Shown here piece by piece: positions 13,131 to 25,400 of a stretch of 64,000 nt of DNA. The DNA comes from Odiellus spinosus. Lineage: Eukaryota; Arthropoda; Arachnida; Opiliones; Phalangiidae. Under the pieces are notes generated by a model. The model was not told the origin of the DNA. It saw nothing but the letters and a program-made list of their open reading frames with translations, and made no database searches. Positions within the stretch are counted from its first letter, which is position 1; each line of letters opens with the position of its first letter. The stretch covers positions 15,253,726 to 15,317,725 of the forward strand of contig OY987232.1 in assembly GCA_963920705.1 (NCBI GenBank). Reading direction: 5' to 3'. Both the position numbers and the translations under genes were made by a program.

Positions 13131-13409
13131 TTTAATTTTATTTAGCCACTCATATTGGCGCACAATTCTAAAATTTTGTAAGCTTCTTATTGACACACAA
13201 TTTGAATTACGGGTTGTTATTGACACAGAAATCGAATTATGGGTTCTTATTGATACACAATTAAAGTTGAAAGCTTCAAGCTCATTGACACACAAAACGA
13301 ATGTCTTTGATAGAGTTGAGCATTACAGTTTCTTCGAAAAGGCCTGTCTGGGTACTTAAGAGTTTCATACGTCCTTTTATGCGTTTTAATGAAATGACTC
13401 TTTCTGCAG

Positions 13410-15108
13410 CGTTGGAATTTAAAAAATAATGATGGATCCCGAGTATTTAATAAAAAAAGAAGTTAAAGTAAACATCGCCCAAGATCGAAATGAGTTGGAT
13501 CATATTCCCCAAGACTCGAAATCTAATGAGGCTTTTGAAAATATTACCCATTCTTCCCCGATTAAAATGGAAAACACCTCAAAAGAACAGTATTTGAACG
13601 ATGAAAACTTCAATTCCGTGGTAATCCATGTGAAGAAGGAACGCCTCAATGATCCAAACGAGTCTGTCAAGGATACAGACCAGGAGAGACTCCTGACTAA
13701 AAGAATGGTGCTAATTGAAAAATGCGAGACTATCCGGGAGCCACGACTAATACTTCACAAGTGCGATGAATTAATCCATGTCAAGAGAAAATGCCTGATT
13801 AATTCAACTGAGACTGTAAAATATTCAGACCAGGAGAGACTATCGACTAAAAAAGAGCCAGTGATAGACAAAAACGTACCAATGGACAAAGGCGAGACTA
13901 CGCGAGAGCTACGACTGGTACTTCACAAAAGCGATCATTTTTCCAACGTCAGCAATTGTAAAGGGAAAGAAGAAAGGCGCAAATCAATTCATTCGACCGA
14001 AAAGCGGTTTAAATGTGACCTTTGTTCCTACTCTTGTAAGCATAGAAGCCTAAAGCGTCACAAGATGATTCATTCTACCCTGAAGCCGTTTAAATGTGAT
14101 CTTTGTTCCTTCTCGACTCGTTGGATAGCGAACCTAAAAAGTCACGTGTTAGTTCATTCGACCGAAAAGTCTTTTAAATGCGACCTTTGTCCCTACTCGT
14201 CTCAACGGAAACGAAGTCTAAAGAAGCACAAAATAAGACATTCTACCCATAAGCCTTTTAAATGCGACCAGTGTCCATACAAGTCTCGTTGCAAAACAGC
14301 TCTAAATAAGCACGAACTAATTCATTCTTCTGAAAATCTTTTTAAATGCGACCAGTGTCCCTACAAGTCTCTTTGTGAAACAGATCTAAATAAGCACAAA
14401 CTAATTCATTCTTCTGAAAAGCCTTTTAAATGCGACCAGTGTTCCTACTCTTGTCGAGTAAAAGAATCTCTAAGTAAGCACAAGTTAAAGCATTCTTCCA
14501 GTAAGCCTTTTCAATGCGACCAATGTTCCTACTCTTCTCATCTGAAAAAGTGCCTGAAGAGTCACATGACAATTCATTCGACCGAATCATTTAATTGCGA
14601 CCAGTGCTCCTACTCTTCTCGTTGGAAAAAATATATTAATAAGCACAAATTAGTTCATTCTTCCCTGAAGCCGTTTAAATGTGACCACTGTTCCTACTCT
14701 TCTCGTTGGAAAGAGAACATAAAAAGTCACATGTTAACTCATTCGACCAAAAAGTCTTCTAGTTTTAAATGCGACCATTGTCCCTACTCGTGTCAGCGGA
14801 AAAAAGTTCTAGATTCGCACAAATTAATTCATTCTTCTAATAAGCCTTTTAAATGCGACCAGTGTTCCCACTCTTGTCGATTGAAAGAAACTCTACGTAG
14901 GCACAAATTAACTCATTCTTCCGATAAGCCTTTTAAATGCGACGAATGTTCCTACGCTTGTCGAAGGAAAATAAATCTAAAGAAGCACAAGATAAATCAT
15001 TCTTCCGATAATCCTTTTAAATGTGACCAATGTTCCTACGCTTGTCGAAGTGAACGACATCTAAGTATGCACAGCAGGTTAATTCATTCTTCAGATAAGC
15101 CTTTTTAA
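13410..15108 (+). CDS. C2H2 zinc-finger protein 1 (13 fingers)
   Basis: The coding region runs 13429-15108 (559 aa); the exon starts at 13410 after TTTCTGCAG. The N-terminal ~190 residues carry the family start MMDPEYLIKKEV and SUMO-type psi-K-x-E motifs (IKKE, IKME, VKKE). Residues from about 198 hold 13 C2H2 fingers of the form FKCDQCSYSSxxKxxLxxHKxxH. The linkers are HSSDKPF or HSTEKxF rather than TGEKP. The last finger has an extra residue pair before its final His. It is probably a nuclear sequence-specific DNA-binding regulator; targets are unknown. The coding region is intronless. The stop is immediately followed by decayed finger sequence, so the array was once longer. It is a paralogue of the five other zinc-finger genes in this window. 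Confidence 0.92.
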
Positions 15109-15240
15109 CTACAGTTGCCGAATGAAAAAAGATCTGAATAGGCACGAATTAGTTCATTCTTCGCATAATCCTTTTAAATGCGACCAGTGTTCTTACTCTT
15201 GTCGAAAGAAATTACAATAAAGTTGACATGAAAATGCGAT
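15109..15240 (+). pseudogene. decayed zinc fingers downstream of gene 1
   Basis: After the stop, the frame KKDLNRHELVHSSHNPFKCD followed by QCSYSCRKK can still be read from about 15122. The first Cys pair of the preceding finger is missing, and a new stop follows at about 15220. This is a remnant of the array left after a small deletion or frameshift in the finger before it. Confidence 0.75.
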
Positions 15241-15352
15241 CCGTTTCTTATTGAAGAAAATAAGATCTTAATAGATACCAATTAATTCATTAGTCCAAAA
15301 AAAAAAAAAAAATTAAATGCTACCAGTTTTCCTATTCTTCTCTTAGTAAAAG

Positions 15353-15628
15353 CAAAAGTCTATCACTTTATTCTTTAAAAGTAAATAACGCCCTGTACCT
15401 TAATACTATTAAGGCTAAGCTATATTGTATCAGCAGATTCTTATTCGAGACACTCTAGCGGGCGCAGTCCTCTCTCCTGACTCAAATTATCGAGGAAGAG
15501 TCCAAACCACTCAAGCCAGACCGGGGTGATGACTTTTTTCGCGATTTTTAAGTGATGGGCTATGATGTAAAACTTAGTTAAGCTGCAGGGCAATGTTTAC
15601 TTTTATGGAATAAAGTGATAGACTTTTG
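15353..15628. repeat. palindromic MITE family L, copy 1
   Basis: Ends CAAAAGTCTATCACTTTATT and the inverse AATAAAGTGATAGACTTTTG. Flanking GTAAAAG and GTAACAA could be a worn 7-bp duplication. Inside are a Lys/Asp-like palindrome around TTAATACTATTAAGG and GCCCATCACTT words shared with copies at 52031 and 56755. Confidence 0.75.
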
Positions 15629-16070
15629 GTAACAATAATCTAAATATTCACATGTTAAGTCTTTCATCTTAGATTTGTAATTTAGACCTTTTTGGTTTTA
15701 TAACGCTACCGAATATTATCGAAAATAATTGAGCAAAATGAAAACCAAAATTAAGACGGTTTTTATCTTAGTTATTATTCCACAATTACGAGTTAAAGTT
15801 CGTTATTTATTCGTACCGAAAGTTGGAAGTCTATTTTTATGAGTAATATCATAAGTTTATAACATCTTAGAAGATAAGTTACATACTTATGCTAAAACCC
15901 AGTGCACCAATTAACCCTAGCACTCGTGGGAAACTTGGAAACCCGGCGCATACGAGCCCAATTCAATATAATAGATTTTCATTTCGGCGACAAATTTATT
16001 TCAACAGAAATCGGATACAGTTTTAATTAGTAAAAGTTAATTGAGCGACATAATTCGCTAGTTTCGTTAA

Positions 16071-17182
16071 TTACCAGCCGAAAGGATAGTAATATGGTTT
16101 CGGAAACGGCGCGGCGACGCAAATACCTCCCTGGCAATCTCCGTACTAAACGAGGACAATCGGCGCCAAATTCTATGTTAATTTGCTTTTAAAAATCTAC
16201 AAAATATTAACTTACCATTTGATAGTAACAAGCCGTCCCGTTAGCCACGTTATAAGCGTAAGCGATTCCGCTCGGATCGGTGCACAGAATTTGACAATCG
16301 ACCTTAATAATATACGAGTAATAAGTTTACGCCACCGATAAAAAAACATATTCATTGTCATACTTATATCTATTAAAGGAACTATCTGCGGTTTTTAAAT
16401 CCCCTTTAAACTCGCCTTCTTTTCTAGCTTAGCAGACGACGATGTAAGCGAATTTTACAGTCAAAGCTAGGCTGTGTACGTATGGGAGGAGCATATTAAA
16501 GGGGCAAATTGCTGATCAGATAAGGCCTTTAAGTTTCTTAGGGTGAAACTAAATTGGGGGATATAGGTAAATGTAATTTCCATATTTACTCTTTGTACTC
16601 TTCTGACTTCGGTAATTCTAGCGTTGCAGAAATTTATTTCGGAATTTTTAGTGCAGCGTCCGTCTAAGCAAGTCTAAATACAAAATCAAAACTTATACAA
16701 AAAATTTGTATTTCATTTCGAGTTTGTGTCCTGGTAATTAAATTTGCCACTGACCATGTTGGTAGCGCACGTCCATCCATTGGGCATTTCCAATGTTTCG
16801 GTAACCGGAACTTGTCCATCTAGACATCGATATTGGCAAGTTTGAGGATAATTCAGCTGCGAAACGAGACGACATTAACGAATGGAACTTAGCAATACGA
16901 TTATAAAAATGTAACGTTAATGAGGTGATTAATTAGGCCCTACCAACTCGCTGTTTTGACTGGAAATATTAGGGAAACGTCGGACGCAGTCCTCTTGCAC
17001 GTTTGCAAATATGGCCCCTAGTTCGGAATCGTCGCCCAGGTTACCACCTTTGATAGTAAAGTTGCGATTAGGATAAGAATCTAATCAATTTTCGTTACCC
17101 GGACTAGTAGATACTTACAGAAAACTATCGCTATTAAACTGGTGGCAAAAATCAATTGAGCCAAAATTGGAACCCGAGACAT
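16071..17182 (-). CDS. secreted Cys-rich protein, ixostatin-like, five exons
   Basis: Exons, 5' to 3' on the minus strand: 17182-17119, 17047-16944, 16856-16755, 16302-16216 and 16145-16071. All borders are GT/AG and phases agree. Exon 1 is a signal peptide (MSRVPILAQLIFATSLIAIV). Exon 2 gives an acidic stretch with one Cys in EDCVRRFP. Exons 3 and 4 are similar Cys modules (TCQYRCLDG...NGWTC and DCQILCTDPSG...NGTAC). Exon 5 ends YGDCQGGICVAAPFPKPYYY. The C-x3-C...NGTxC...GxCxGGxC pattern resembles tick ixostatins and ADAMTS-type Cys-rich domains (family knowledge). All five exons give 143 aa with 9 Cys in the exon 2-5 modules. Using only exon 3 or only exon 4 gives 114 or 109 aa with an even 6. 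The product is probably an extracellular or salivary protein; its partner is unknown. Family assignment is moderate; the gene structure is strong. Confidence 0.75.
16216..16302 (-). CDS. exon 4 of the secreted gene, candidate alternative exon
   Basis: An 87-nt, phase 0-0 exon encoding VDCQILCTDPSG through NGTACYYQM. The acceptor is TATTAAG and the donor ATG|GTAAGT. It shares layout and ending (CxxxM) with exon 3, also phase 0-0, so either can be skipped without frame loss. Confidence 0.7.
16372..16545. repeat. half copy of TTAA-type MITE family E
   Basis: ACTATCTGCGGTTTTTAAAT, TCTAGCTTAGCAGACGACG and CAGTCAAAGCTAGGCTG match the left half of the full element at 30584-30889. A TTAA precedes it. 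It lies in the intron between exons 3 and 4 of the secreted gene. Confidence 0.7.
16755..16856 (-). CDS. exon 3 of the secreted gene, candidate alternative exon
   Basis: A 102-nt, phase 0-0 exon encoding LNYPQTCQYRCLDG through NGWTCATNM. The acceptor is TTTCGCAG and the donor ATG|GTCAGT. Its Cys spacing parallels exon 4. Confidence 0.7.
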
Positions 17183-19274
17183 CGTGACTGCTAGCGAAAT
17201 TGTTACGAATTAAAGTATCAGTTCGTCTCAAATTGCATTATATCAGTTTTACACGCGTTAATATATTCATAAATTATCATCCGTTATATATGTTATTGTT
17301 TTTCACTGTAGGCCTTCGCAAGTTGCCATTATCTCCTTTTGGTTTCAATTGATTTAGCATATTATTAATTCGAGGGTTGCCTATTAAAGAGATAGTTATT
17401 AGCCCCTCCCCCTACGTGGGATAATTGTTTTCTATCAAAATTAGTCAACGTTATTTCCCATTTGCCGAATACGCGGCATTTAGCATTGTTATATTTCAAA
17501 TTGTTAAATAAAATTGCTTGATTTTAGTATCGCGTTAGATGTGTACCTAATTGTGGGTCATTTATCAAGCCTGTATAATGTGTCGCGATTCACCAAATTT
17601 TAGTTCCCAATTAATGTTTTAACCGTATCGCGCAACTCTCCCTTTAAATATCTCTATAATTTTGAGGTCGCAGATGTTCCTCGTTTTCACACTAAAACAC
17701 TCGAATAAATTTTATAAAACAAGTAGGCTTAGTGGGCGAATCCCGACCAATTTATAGTATTTATCTATAAATTATGTATTGGTTTTTATGCCCTATTTGG
17801 TATCCGTACCGGTACTTTATACCTGTATTTATATGATATTTTGCGCTGCGTGTTTCGAACGTTTTCCACATGGGGCAATTAGTAACCAAAAACTAGCGTG
17901 TTTATTTAAATAGCGCGGCCACGTCATAAAGCAATGCCACCTAGAGGCAAGACTTGTTTCGGACGCGAATGCCTTTGAAAATTTTAACCTTCCCTGGCAG
18001 ATTTTTGTAAAGTACACGACTTTTAAATTTAATAGCAGACGATGTTAAAGATTTTAAGCTTGGAGATCTATTTTCTTGACGCGCCTTATATAGGCGCCTT
18101 AACCTGCATAGTGATGTCAGCGGCTACCATTCATAACGGTTGTGTTTCGGTTTCGCGCGTAGACGTTTTCAGAGCGGGCCATTAGCGAGTTAAACTTAAT
18201 TTTTCACGAAAAAAAGTGCGTTAATTACTTTATTTGGACTAATTTGTGCGCGCTAAGACGCTTTTAAAGGATTAAACCTCAGTCATCATTGCTTGGATGA
18301 CTATTTTAGGGTAAGTCTTGTTTTACACACTAGTAACATTTACCATTGATGTCGTTGTGGTCACTTTTAACTCTTGAGAGATTTGAATTTCCCCAATAGA
18401 CCGGGTAAAATATGTTAAATATATGAAGTGTTAAATAGGTAATTCGTTTTAGCAAAGTTTAGCGTGTTTTAAAACAATGCAAATAGGCCTATTTATGATT
18501 TGGTTTATGTATCGGAGTGAAAATGACATTTCATTCACCCAAGGGATTGATGACTTAATCCGCGGCGTATAAAGCCTGTACCTTTAATTATACTATGCCT
18601 ACTGTAGATGCGTAATTGCCTTGGACGTATTTAGTATTTACTTTAAACCGTAATCAGTTACGTAATCGTGTAATTAGATTTTCAGTAACGGTTAAGCCTC
18701 GCCGTAATGTATCAGAACGGTCGTTCGATCCGCGATGTAAAGGCGGCCCGTAGAATATCCGAAAATCCGCCAGACTCATGACTAGAGAAATTGCTATAAC
18801 CATTTTCAATACCCATAAAATCTATATATTTAATTTTAACGATTTTAAAAACTTAAGCAACGTCATTTTGAGTGAAAAACTTTAATATGAATTGTTCGAT
18901 TCGGCTTCGTAATATACAATTGGTGTAAATATTTAAATATTTGATTAGAAACACTGGGCCCAGAGCGCCAAATAGATCTGACGGGCCAAAAGCTGTACAT
19001 AATGCATTTCGAAAAAACCTTTAGTACAAATTGTGTTTTTTTAGAAAATGGACGTGACGTCAATTAGATAGTCCGTTTATGGTCGCATTCAGTGACGAGT
19101 ATCGAAATGTCCGGTAGGCCACCTTTTAACGTATTTTTAACGAAACCGGTATTTTCGGTACGTGTCGCTGAACACGCCCGTAACACTCGGGTGTCCACGG
19201 ACATCCTGATTGTGACTAGTAACGCTTTAGAATTGGAGATTGTCCGTTCCCTCGAAGGTAGCTGAAGGGAAATG
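17183..19274. other. intergenic between secreted gene and DPP-like gene
   Basis: No exon with supporting motifs. The upstream region of the secreted gene and the 3' flank of the DPP-like gene lie here. Short ORFs at 17829-18017 and 18863-19324 (-) look like chance or 3' flank. Confidence 0.45.
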
Positions 19275-19424
19275 TTAACCGTTTTTGACGACTCTTGTTC
19301 TAACGGGGTGCTTGTTATCTTCATTTTGGTCGTCTCCTGGTTTGAAGCATTCTTGAGTGAATTTATCGAAGAGTTTTAAGAAATGTCGAATCCTCCATAG
19401 TTCGTGACCTTCGTCCGGATACAA
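19275..19424 (-). CDS. DPP10: exon 17 (C-terminus) of the DPP10-like gene
   Basis: Encodes LYPDEGHELWRIRHFLKLFD and the stop at 19275. The His of the ancestral triad is kept in the DEGHE motif. The acceptor is TTCGTCAG. Confidence 0.88.
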   Translation of the reverse strand: MYPDEGHELWRIRHFLKLFDKFTQECFKPGDDQNEDNKHPVRTRVVKNG

Positions 19425-22400
19425 CTGACGAATCGCGAAGAAATCAGACAGCGAGACTTTAGTTACCCTTATATCGCTTTTAAGTAGGCGTAATTTGTAA
19501 TATTTTTTCCTATTAGGCCTATTTAAAACGATAGTTGTAAATAGATGCCTAGCTGTTAGGATTATGTAACTAACCTGTTGCGTGAATGGTATTCCCGCTT
19601 TGACCAATTCTTTGGAAAAGAGCAAGGCGTGATGAGCTTGGACGTTTTCTGTAATTGAAAATAACTTTTGAGATATTTGTACGGTATTGCGTCACGGGGC
19701 GTCAGTCTTACCATCGGCTAAACCGTGGGCTAAGAGTAATTTTTTGCCTCGAAAGTTTTCGGCTTTTCGAGATAATTCTGACATTTCGTAACCTACAAAG
19801 TTATCGCTCAAAGCCGGTCCTCCCAAAAATTTCTCACTGAAAACGGCGTCTATGTAAAAATAAATTAATTCGATATGTTTAGAACTTTACTACAATTGAT
19901 TAAACCACTCTAAAATACGTATGACGTCATCGGGTATTATATCAAAAATGTCTTTGCGAACAAAGACCCAGAAGGACATGTTATGGCCTTGAATGTCTGA
20001 AGTGACAGATATTTAATTTTCTTTTAAAACATTAAATTTAAATACAATTAAATTTTCTTTTAAAACATGAAATTTAAATACAATTAGATTTTCTTTTAAA
20101 ACGAAATTTAAATATAATCACAATCTGGCACGATTTAGAGTTTCAAATTTCAAAACAACTGATTTTATTCACTCGGAAATATTTAAGAAAAAACATAACA
20201 GACGATTTTCTCCCATTGACGCTTAACATTAAATTTGGCTTAATTATTTTTCAGGGATTACGTGCAAAAATTAGCAGGGGCAAAAATTAACAGGGGCAAA
20301 AAGTAGCAGGGGCAAAAAGTAGCAGGGGCAAAAATTAACAGGGGCAAAAATTAACAGGGGCAAAAAGTAGCAGGGGCAAAAAGTAGCAGGGGCAAAAATT
20401 AACAGGGGCAAAAAGTAGCAGGGGCAAAAAGTAGCAGGGGCAAAAAGTAGCAGGGGCAAAAAGTAGCAGGGGCAAAAAGTAGCAGGGGCAAAAAGTAGCA
20501 GGGGCAAAAAGTAGCAGGGGCAAAAAGTAGCAGGGGCAAAAAGTAGCAGGGGCAAAAAGTAGCAGGGGCAAAAAGTAGCAGGGGCAAAAAGTAGCAGGGG
20601 CAAAAAGTAGCAGGGGCAAAAAGTAGCAGGGGCAAAAAGTAGCAGGGGCAAAAAGTAGCAGGGGCAAAAAGTAGCAGGGGCAAAAAGTAGCAGGGGCAAA
20701 AAGTAGCAGGGGCAAAAAGTAGCAGGGGCAAAAAGTAGCAGGGGCAAAAAGTAGCAGGGGCAAAAAGTAGCAGGGGCAAAAAGTAGCAGGGGCAAAAAGT
20801 AGCAGGGGCAAAAAGTAGCAGGGGCAAAAAGTAGCAGGGGCAAAAAGTAGCAGGGGCAAAAAGTAGCAGGGGCAAAAAGTAGCAGGGGCAAAAAGTAGCA
20901 GGGGCAAAAAGTAGCAGGGGCAAAAAGTAGCAGGGGCAAAAAGTAGCAGGGGCAAAAAGTAGCAGGGGCAAAAAGTAGCAGGGGCAAAAAGTAGCAGGGG
21001 CAAAAAGTAGCAGGGGCAAAAAGTAGCAGGGGCAAAAAGTAGCAGGGGCAAAAAGTAGCAGGGGCAAAAAGTAGCAGGGGCAAAAAGTAGCAGGGGCAAA
21101 AAGTAGCAGGGGCAAAAAGTAGCAGGGGCAAAAAGTAGCAGGGGCAAAAAGTAGCAGGGGCAAAAAGTAGCAGGGGCAAAAAGCAACAGGGGCAAAAATC
21201 AGCAGGGGCAAAAAGTAGCAGGGGCAAAAAGTAGCAGGGGCAAAAAGCAGCAGGGGCAAAAAGCAGCAGGGGCAAAAAGCAGCAGGGGCAAAAAGCAGCA
21301 GGGGCAAAAAGCAGCAGGGGCAAAAAGCAGCAGGGGCAAAAAGCAGCAGGGGCAAAAAGCAGCAGGGGCAAAAAGCAGCAGGGGCAAAAAGCAGCAGGGG
21401 CAAAAAGCAGCAGGGGCAAAAAGCAGCAGGGGCAAAAAGCAGCAGGGGCAAAAAGCAGCAGGGGCAAAAAGCAGCAGGGGCAAAAAGCAGCAGGGGCAAA
21501 AAGCAGCAGGGGCAAAAAGCAGCAGGGGCAAAAAGCAGCAGGGGCAAAAAGCAGCAGGGGCAAAAAGTAGCAGGGGCAAAAAGTAGCAGGGGCAAAAAGT
21601 AGCAGGGGCAAAAAGTAGTTTACGAAAATATTAAGGGATTTCTTACAAGTTAGTGTACAAGAATGTGATGTACTACGAGGAAATAAATACCCATCATAGA
21701 GGTCTCAAAATTTTTAGACAACTGTATCCTACGAAAAGACAAGAGAAGACCGCCGTATTTAGATTTTCGCGCCGAAACAGGGAAGAGTGGTTTGAAAACA
21801 GAGTTGTCCCGAATAGACGATAATTCCGACTATGTCTCAACCTTGAAAATATGTCCCATCTTCCGTATAAACGGCTCTTTTTGTTAGTTTCAAGGCTGGA
21901 AAAAGTATAGAAAATCCTATACTTTGTACCAGCCTTGAAAAAAGGGACCATCTTCAATACAAACGGGTGCTTTTTAACAGTTCTTTTATTCGTTTCCAAA
22001 GATAATTTTATAATAAGGCCTATTACCCGGCTTCAAAATTTAGTAATTTCTCTTTCTTATCAATTCTCACAATTGCAACCTTATTAATTTTAACACTTGT
22101 TTTTGAGTAAAATAGTATATTGTCAAAGAATAAAAATCAAATCAGAGGGTGAAATTAGAATATAAGTTTATAAATAACATCTACAGCGTGACTGCAGTGC
22201 CTGTGTTAATGGATCAAGGCTTTAGATTTAAAAAGAACCCCGCGCAATAGGTGAAAACCGCAAAAAACTCCGTCAGTAAAGAAAAATAATAGGTTCGCTA
22301 GTTTCAACAATTATTAACGCCAAATCTGTAATTCTCAAAGGCTTGGAATTAATTTGTAAATTATCCGTACATACTTAATTAGATGTGGTTATAAAATCAG

Positions 22401-25400
22401 GAAGCTGGAGCGTAAATTTAAAACTTTAGACAAGAATTTGTTTCTCCCCTCGACTTTTCCCCCCTACATTTTAGTGCTTTTTCGCGCCGTCTTTTGGGGG
22501 AGTTTTAATTTCCCATTTATTCTCTCAAACACATGTTAATTTTTTTCTTTGCCGGGGCTTCTATAGCGCGAGCGCAGCCGAAGCGCGTGATCGAGGAGGC
22601 TATGTTAAAAAGCCATATAAAACCTAAGCCTAATTTGTCAAATTAGGCTTAGGTTTTTGGCGAATCTATTTCTCCGCCTTACTTTTTCGTCCGTTTTCAT
22701 AAATAGATTGTGGGCCAACTAATCGGTGTAAAATTATGAAATTAATCTTAAAATAAAGCTTGAAACTTAATTCATACCACACGGAAAATCCAAGTCTGAA
22801 AAATATCCGGAAGTATTAGAAAATAAATCTGAAAGGTAAGCCACTTTCAAAAAACCAAATCCCATAGAATAACATTACGAATTTGGCCATGCGCGAAACC
22901 AGCTAAGTACCAAAAAAAGGGTCAACTTCAGAATTAATTTTAAAATACTTAGACTTAATATTTTTAAATGAAACTTGAAAAGTTCAACATTCGAACCTTG
23001 CTCTACCATTTAAAAGTGATTATAACTGTAACAAATAATTACTCTTTTAGTTCTGTCAATCACTGGACTTGTCCTCGAAAGAGTCGATTTTAATGTTATT
23101 CTATGGGAGAATGAACCGTTTTGATTGGCTAGAGACTGAATTTTTTAGGAAATCAAAATAGCATTACAGATGATGATGGGCCCATACCATAGAACCCTAC
23201 CGGGTTCTAAGAATAGTTGAACCACTTATTTACTTGGGACATTACGTTATAAAAACCCGAAAATTTGAAAACATTTGGCTCGAAAAAGTATTTGCTTAAC
23301 TATTTTCGGTAAGGTCAGATTTCCGTTAACCGACCCCCCACTAAATAACGATGGTTATAGACTATTTAGGACCTGGTTAGTTCAGAAAAAATAATGAAAA
23401 AAATCTCCGACCACCGGAAGTTTGAGTAAAACGTATTTGAAAATTTGAAATTCCCATGGTAAAATCCCATAGAATGCGCAATGGGTTGGGTTTGGTTAGA
23501 ATCTTATGGGCTTTAACATGCAAACTTCAAATTTTGAAATGCGTTTTTCTCAAACTTCCGATGGTTGAAGATTTTTTAAGTATTTTTTCTGAACTCCCCA
23601 GGCCCTGATTAGTTCAAAACCATCGTTATATGGTGGGGGGTAGGTTATCGGAAACCTTGATTATTTACACAAAGATTTCAGAACGCGTTAATATAAAAAA
23701 GTAACAAATAACGAAGTTGTTTCATGACTCGAGTATTGATTATCCTTATCCCGTAATAATAAAGGTATAATTTGGAGTATTTGGTTGATTTTAACCGAGT
23801 TTTTTCTCGTTAAAAGACATTTAAACGATATAATTATAACTTACGTAACTAATTACGAGGAAAAAACCAGGTCAGAATCAGTCAAATCCTCAAAACAATA
23901 CATTGTCCGCGCCCTATGGGGATTTACATGGCGAATCTGGATTTTAAATATTTTATTTTGACAAAACCGATAAACGGATTGGTCTCAACTCGCTTTAATG
24001 GAAATAGGACCCCAAAAGCGATCGAAATCCACCAAAAAAAGTTCCAGATTCGAAACTTTATTTTTGACATTTTGGAAATCCGAGAAAACTTCAAAACTTC
24101 ATTTTCCCTTTTTTGGTTTTTTCGAAAATGAGCAAAAATAAAGTTTCGAATCTGGAACTTTTTTTGGTGGATTACGGTTCCTTTCGGGGTCCTATTTCCA
24201 TTAAAGCGAGTTGAGACTAATCCATTAATCAGTTTTGTCAAAATAAAATATTTTAAAATCATATTTCGCCACGTTAATCTCCATAGGGGGCCAATAAGGT
24301 ATAATTTGGAGTATTTGGTTGATTTTAACCGGCTTTTTTTCTTGTTAAAAGACATTTAAACGATATATTTATAATTTACGTAACTAATTACGAGGAAAAA
24401 ACCAGGTCAGAATCAGTCAGATCCTCAAAACAATACATTTTCCGCGCCCTATGGGGATTTACATGGCGAATCTGGATTTTAAATATTTTATTTTGACAAA
24501 ACCGATAAACGGATTGGTCTCAACTCGCTTTAATGGAAATAGGACCCCAAAAGCGATCGAAATCCACCAAAAAAAAGTTCCAGATTCGAAACTTTATTTT
24601 TGACATTTTTGAAATCCGCGAAAACTTCAAAACTTCATTTTCCCTTTTTTGGTTTTTTCGAAAATGAGCAAAAATCAAGTTTCGAATCTGGAACTTTTTT
24701 TGGTGGACTTCGGTTCCTTTCGGGGTCCTATTTCCATTAAAGCGAGTTGAGACCAATCCGTTAATCAGTTTTGTCAAAATAAAATATTTTAAAATCATAT
24801 TTCGCCACGTTAATCTCCATAGGGGGCCAATAAGGTATAATTTGGAGTATTTGGTTGATTTTAACCGGCTTTTTTTCTTGTTAAAAGACATTTAAACGAT
24901 ATATTTATAATTTACGTAACTAATTACGAGGAAAAAACCAGGTCAGAATCAGTCAGATCCTCAAAACAATACATTTTCCGCGCCCTATGGGGATTTACAT
25001 GGCGAATCTGGATTTTAAATATTTTATTTTGACAAAACCGATAAACGGATTGGTCTCAACTCGCTTTAATGGAAATAGGACCCCAAAAGCGATCGTAATC
25101 CACCAAAAAAAGTTCCAGATTCGAAACTTTATTTTTGACATTTTTGAAATCCGCGAAAACTTCAAAACTTCATTTTCCCTTTTTTGGTTTTTTCGAAAAT
25201 GAGCAAAAATCAAGTTTCGAATCTGGAACTTTTTTTGGTGGATTTCGGTTCCTTTCGGGGTCCTATTTCCATTAAAGCGAGTTGAGACCAATCCGTTAAT
25301 CAGTTTTGTCAAAATAAAATATTTTAAAATCATATTTCGCCACGTTAATCTCCATAGGGGGCCAATAAGGTATAATTTGGAGTATTTGGTTGATTTTAAC

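Noticed and set aside
20271-21611. Minus-strand ORFs of 446, 398, 286 and 126 codons with a repeating LLLFAPATFCPC protein
   Set aside because: They arise from a stop-free 16-bp repeat open in all three frames of one strand, inside an intron of the DPP10-like gene.
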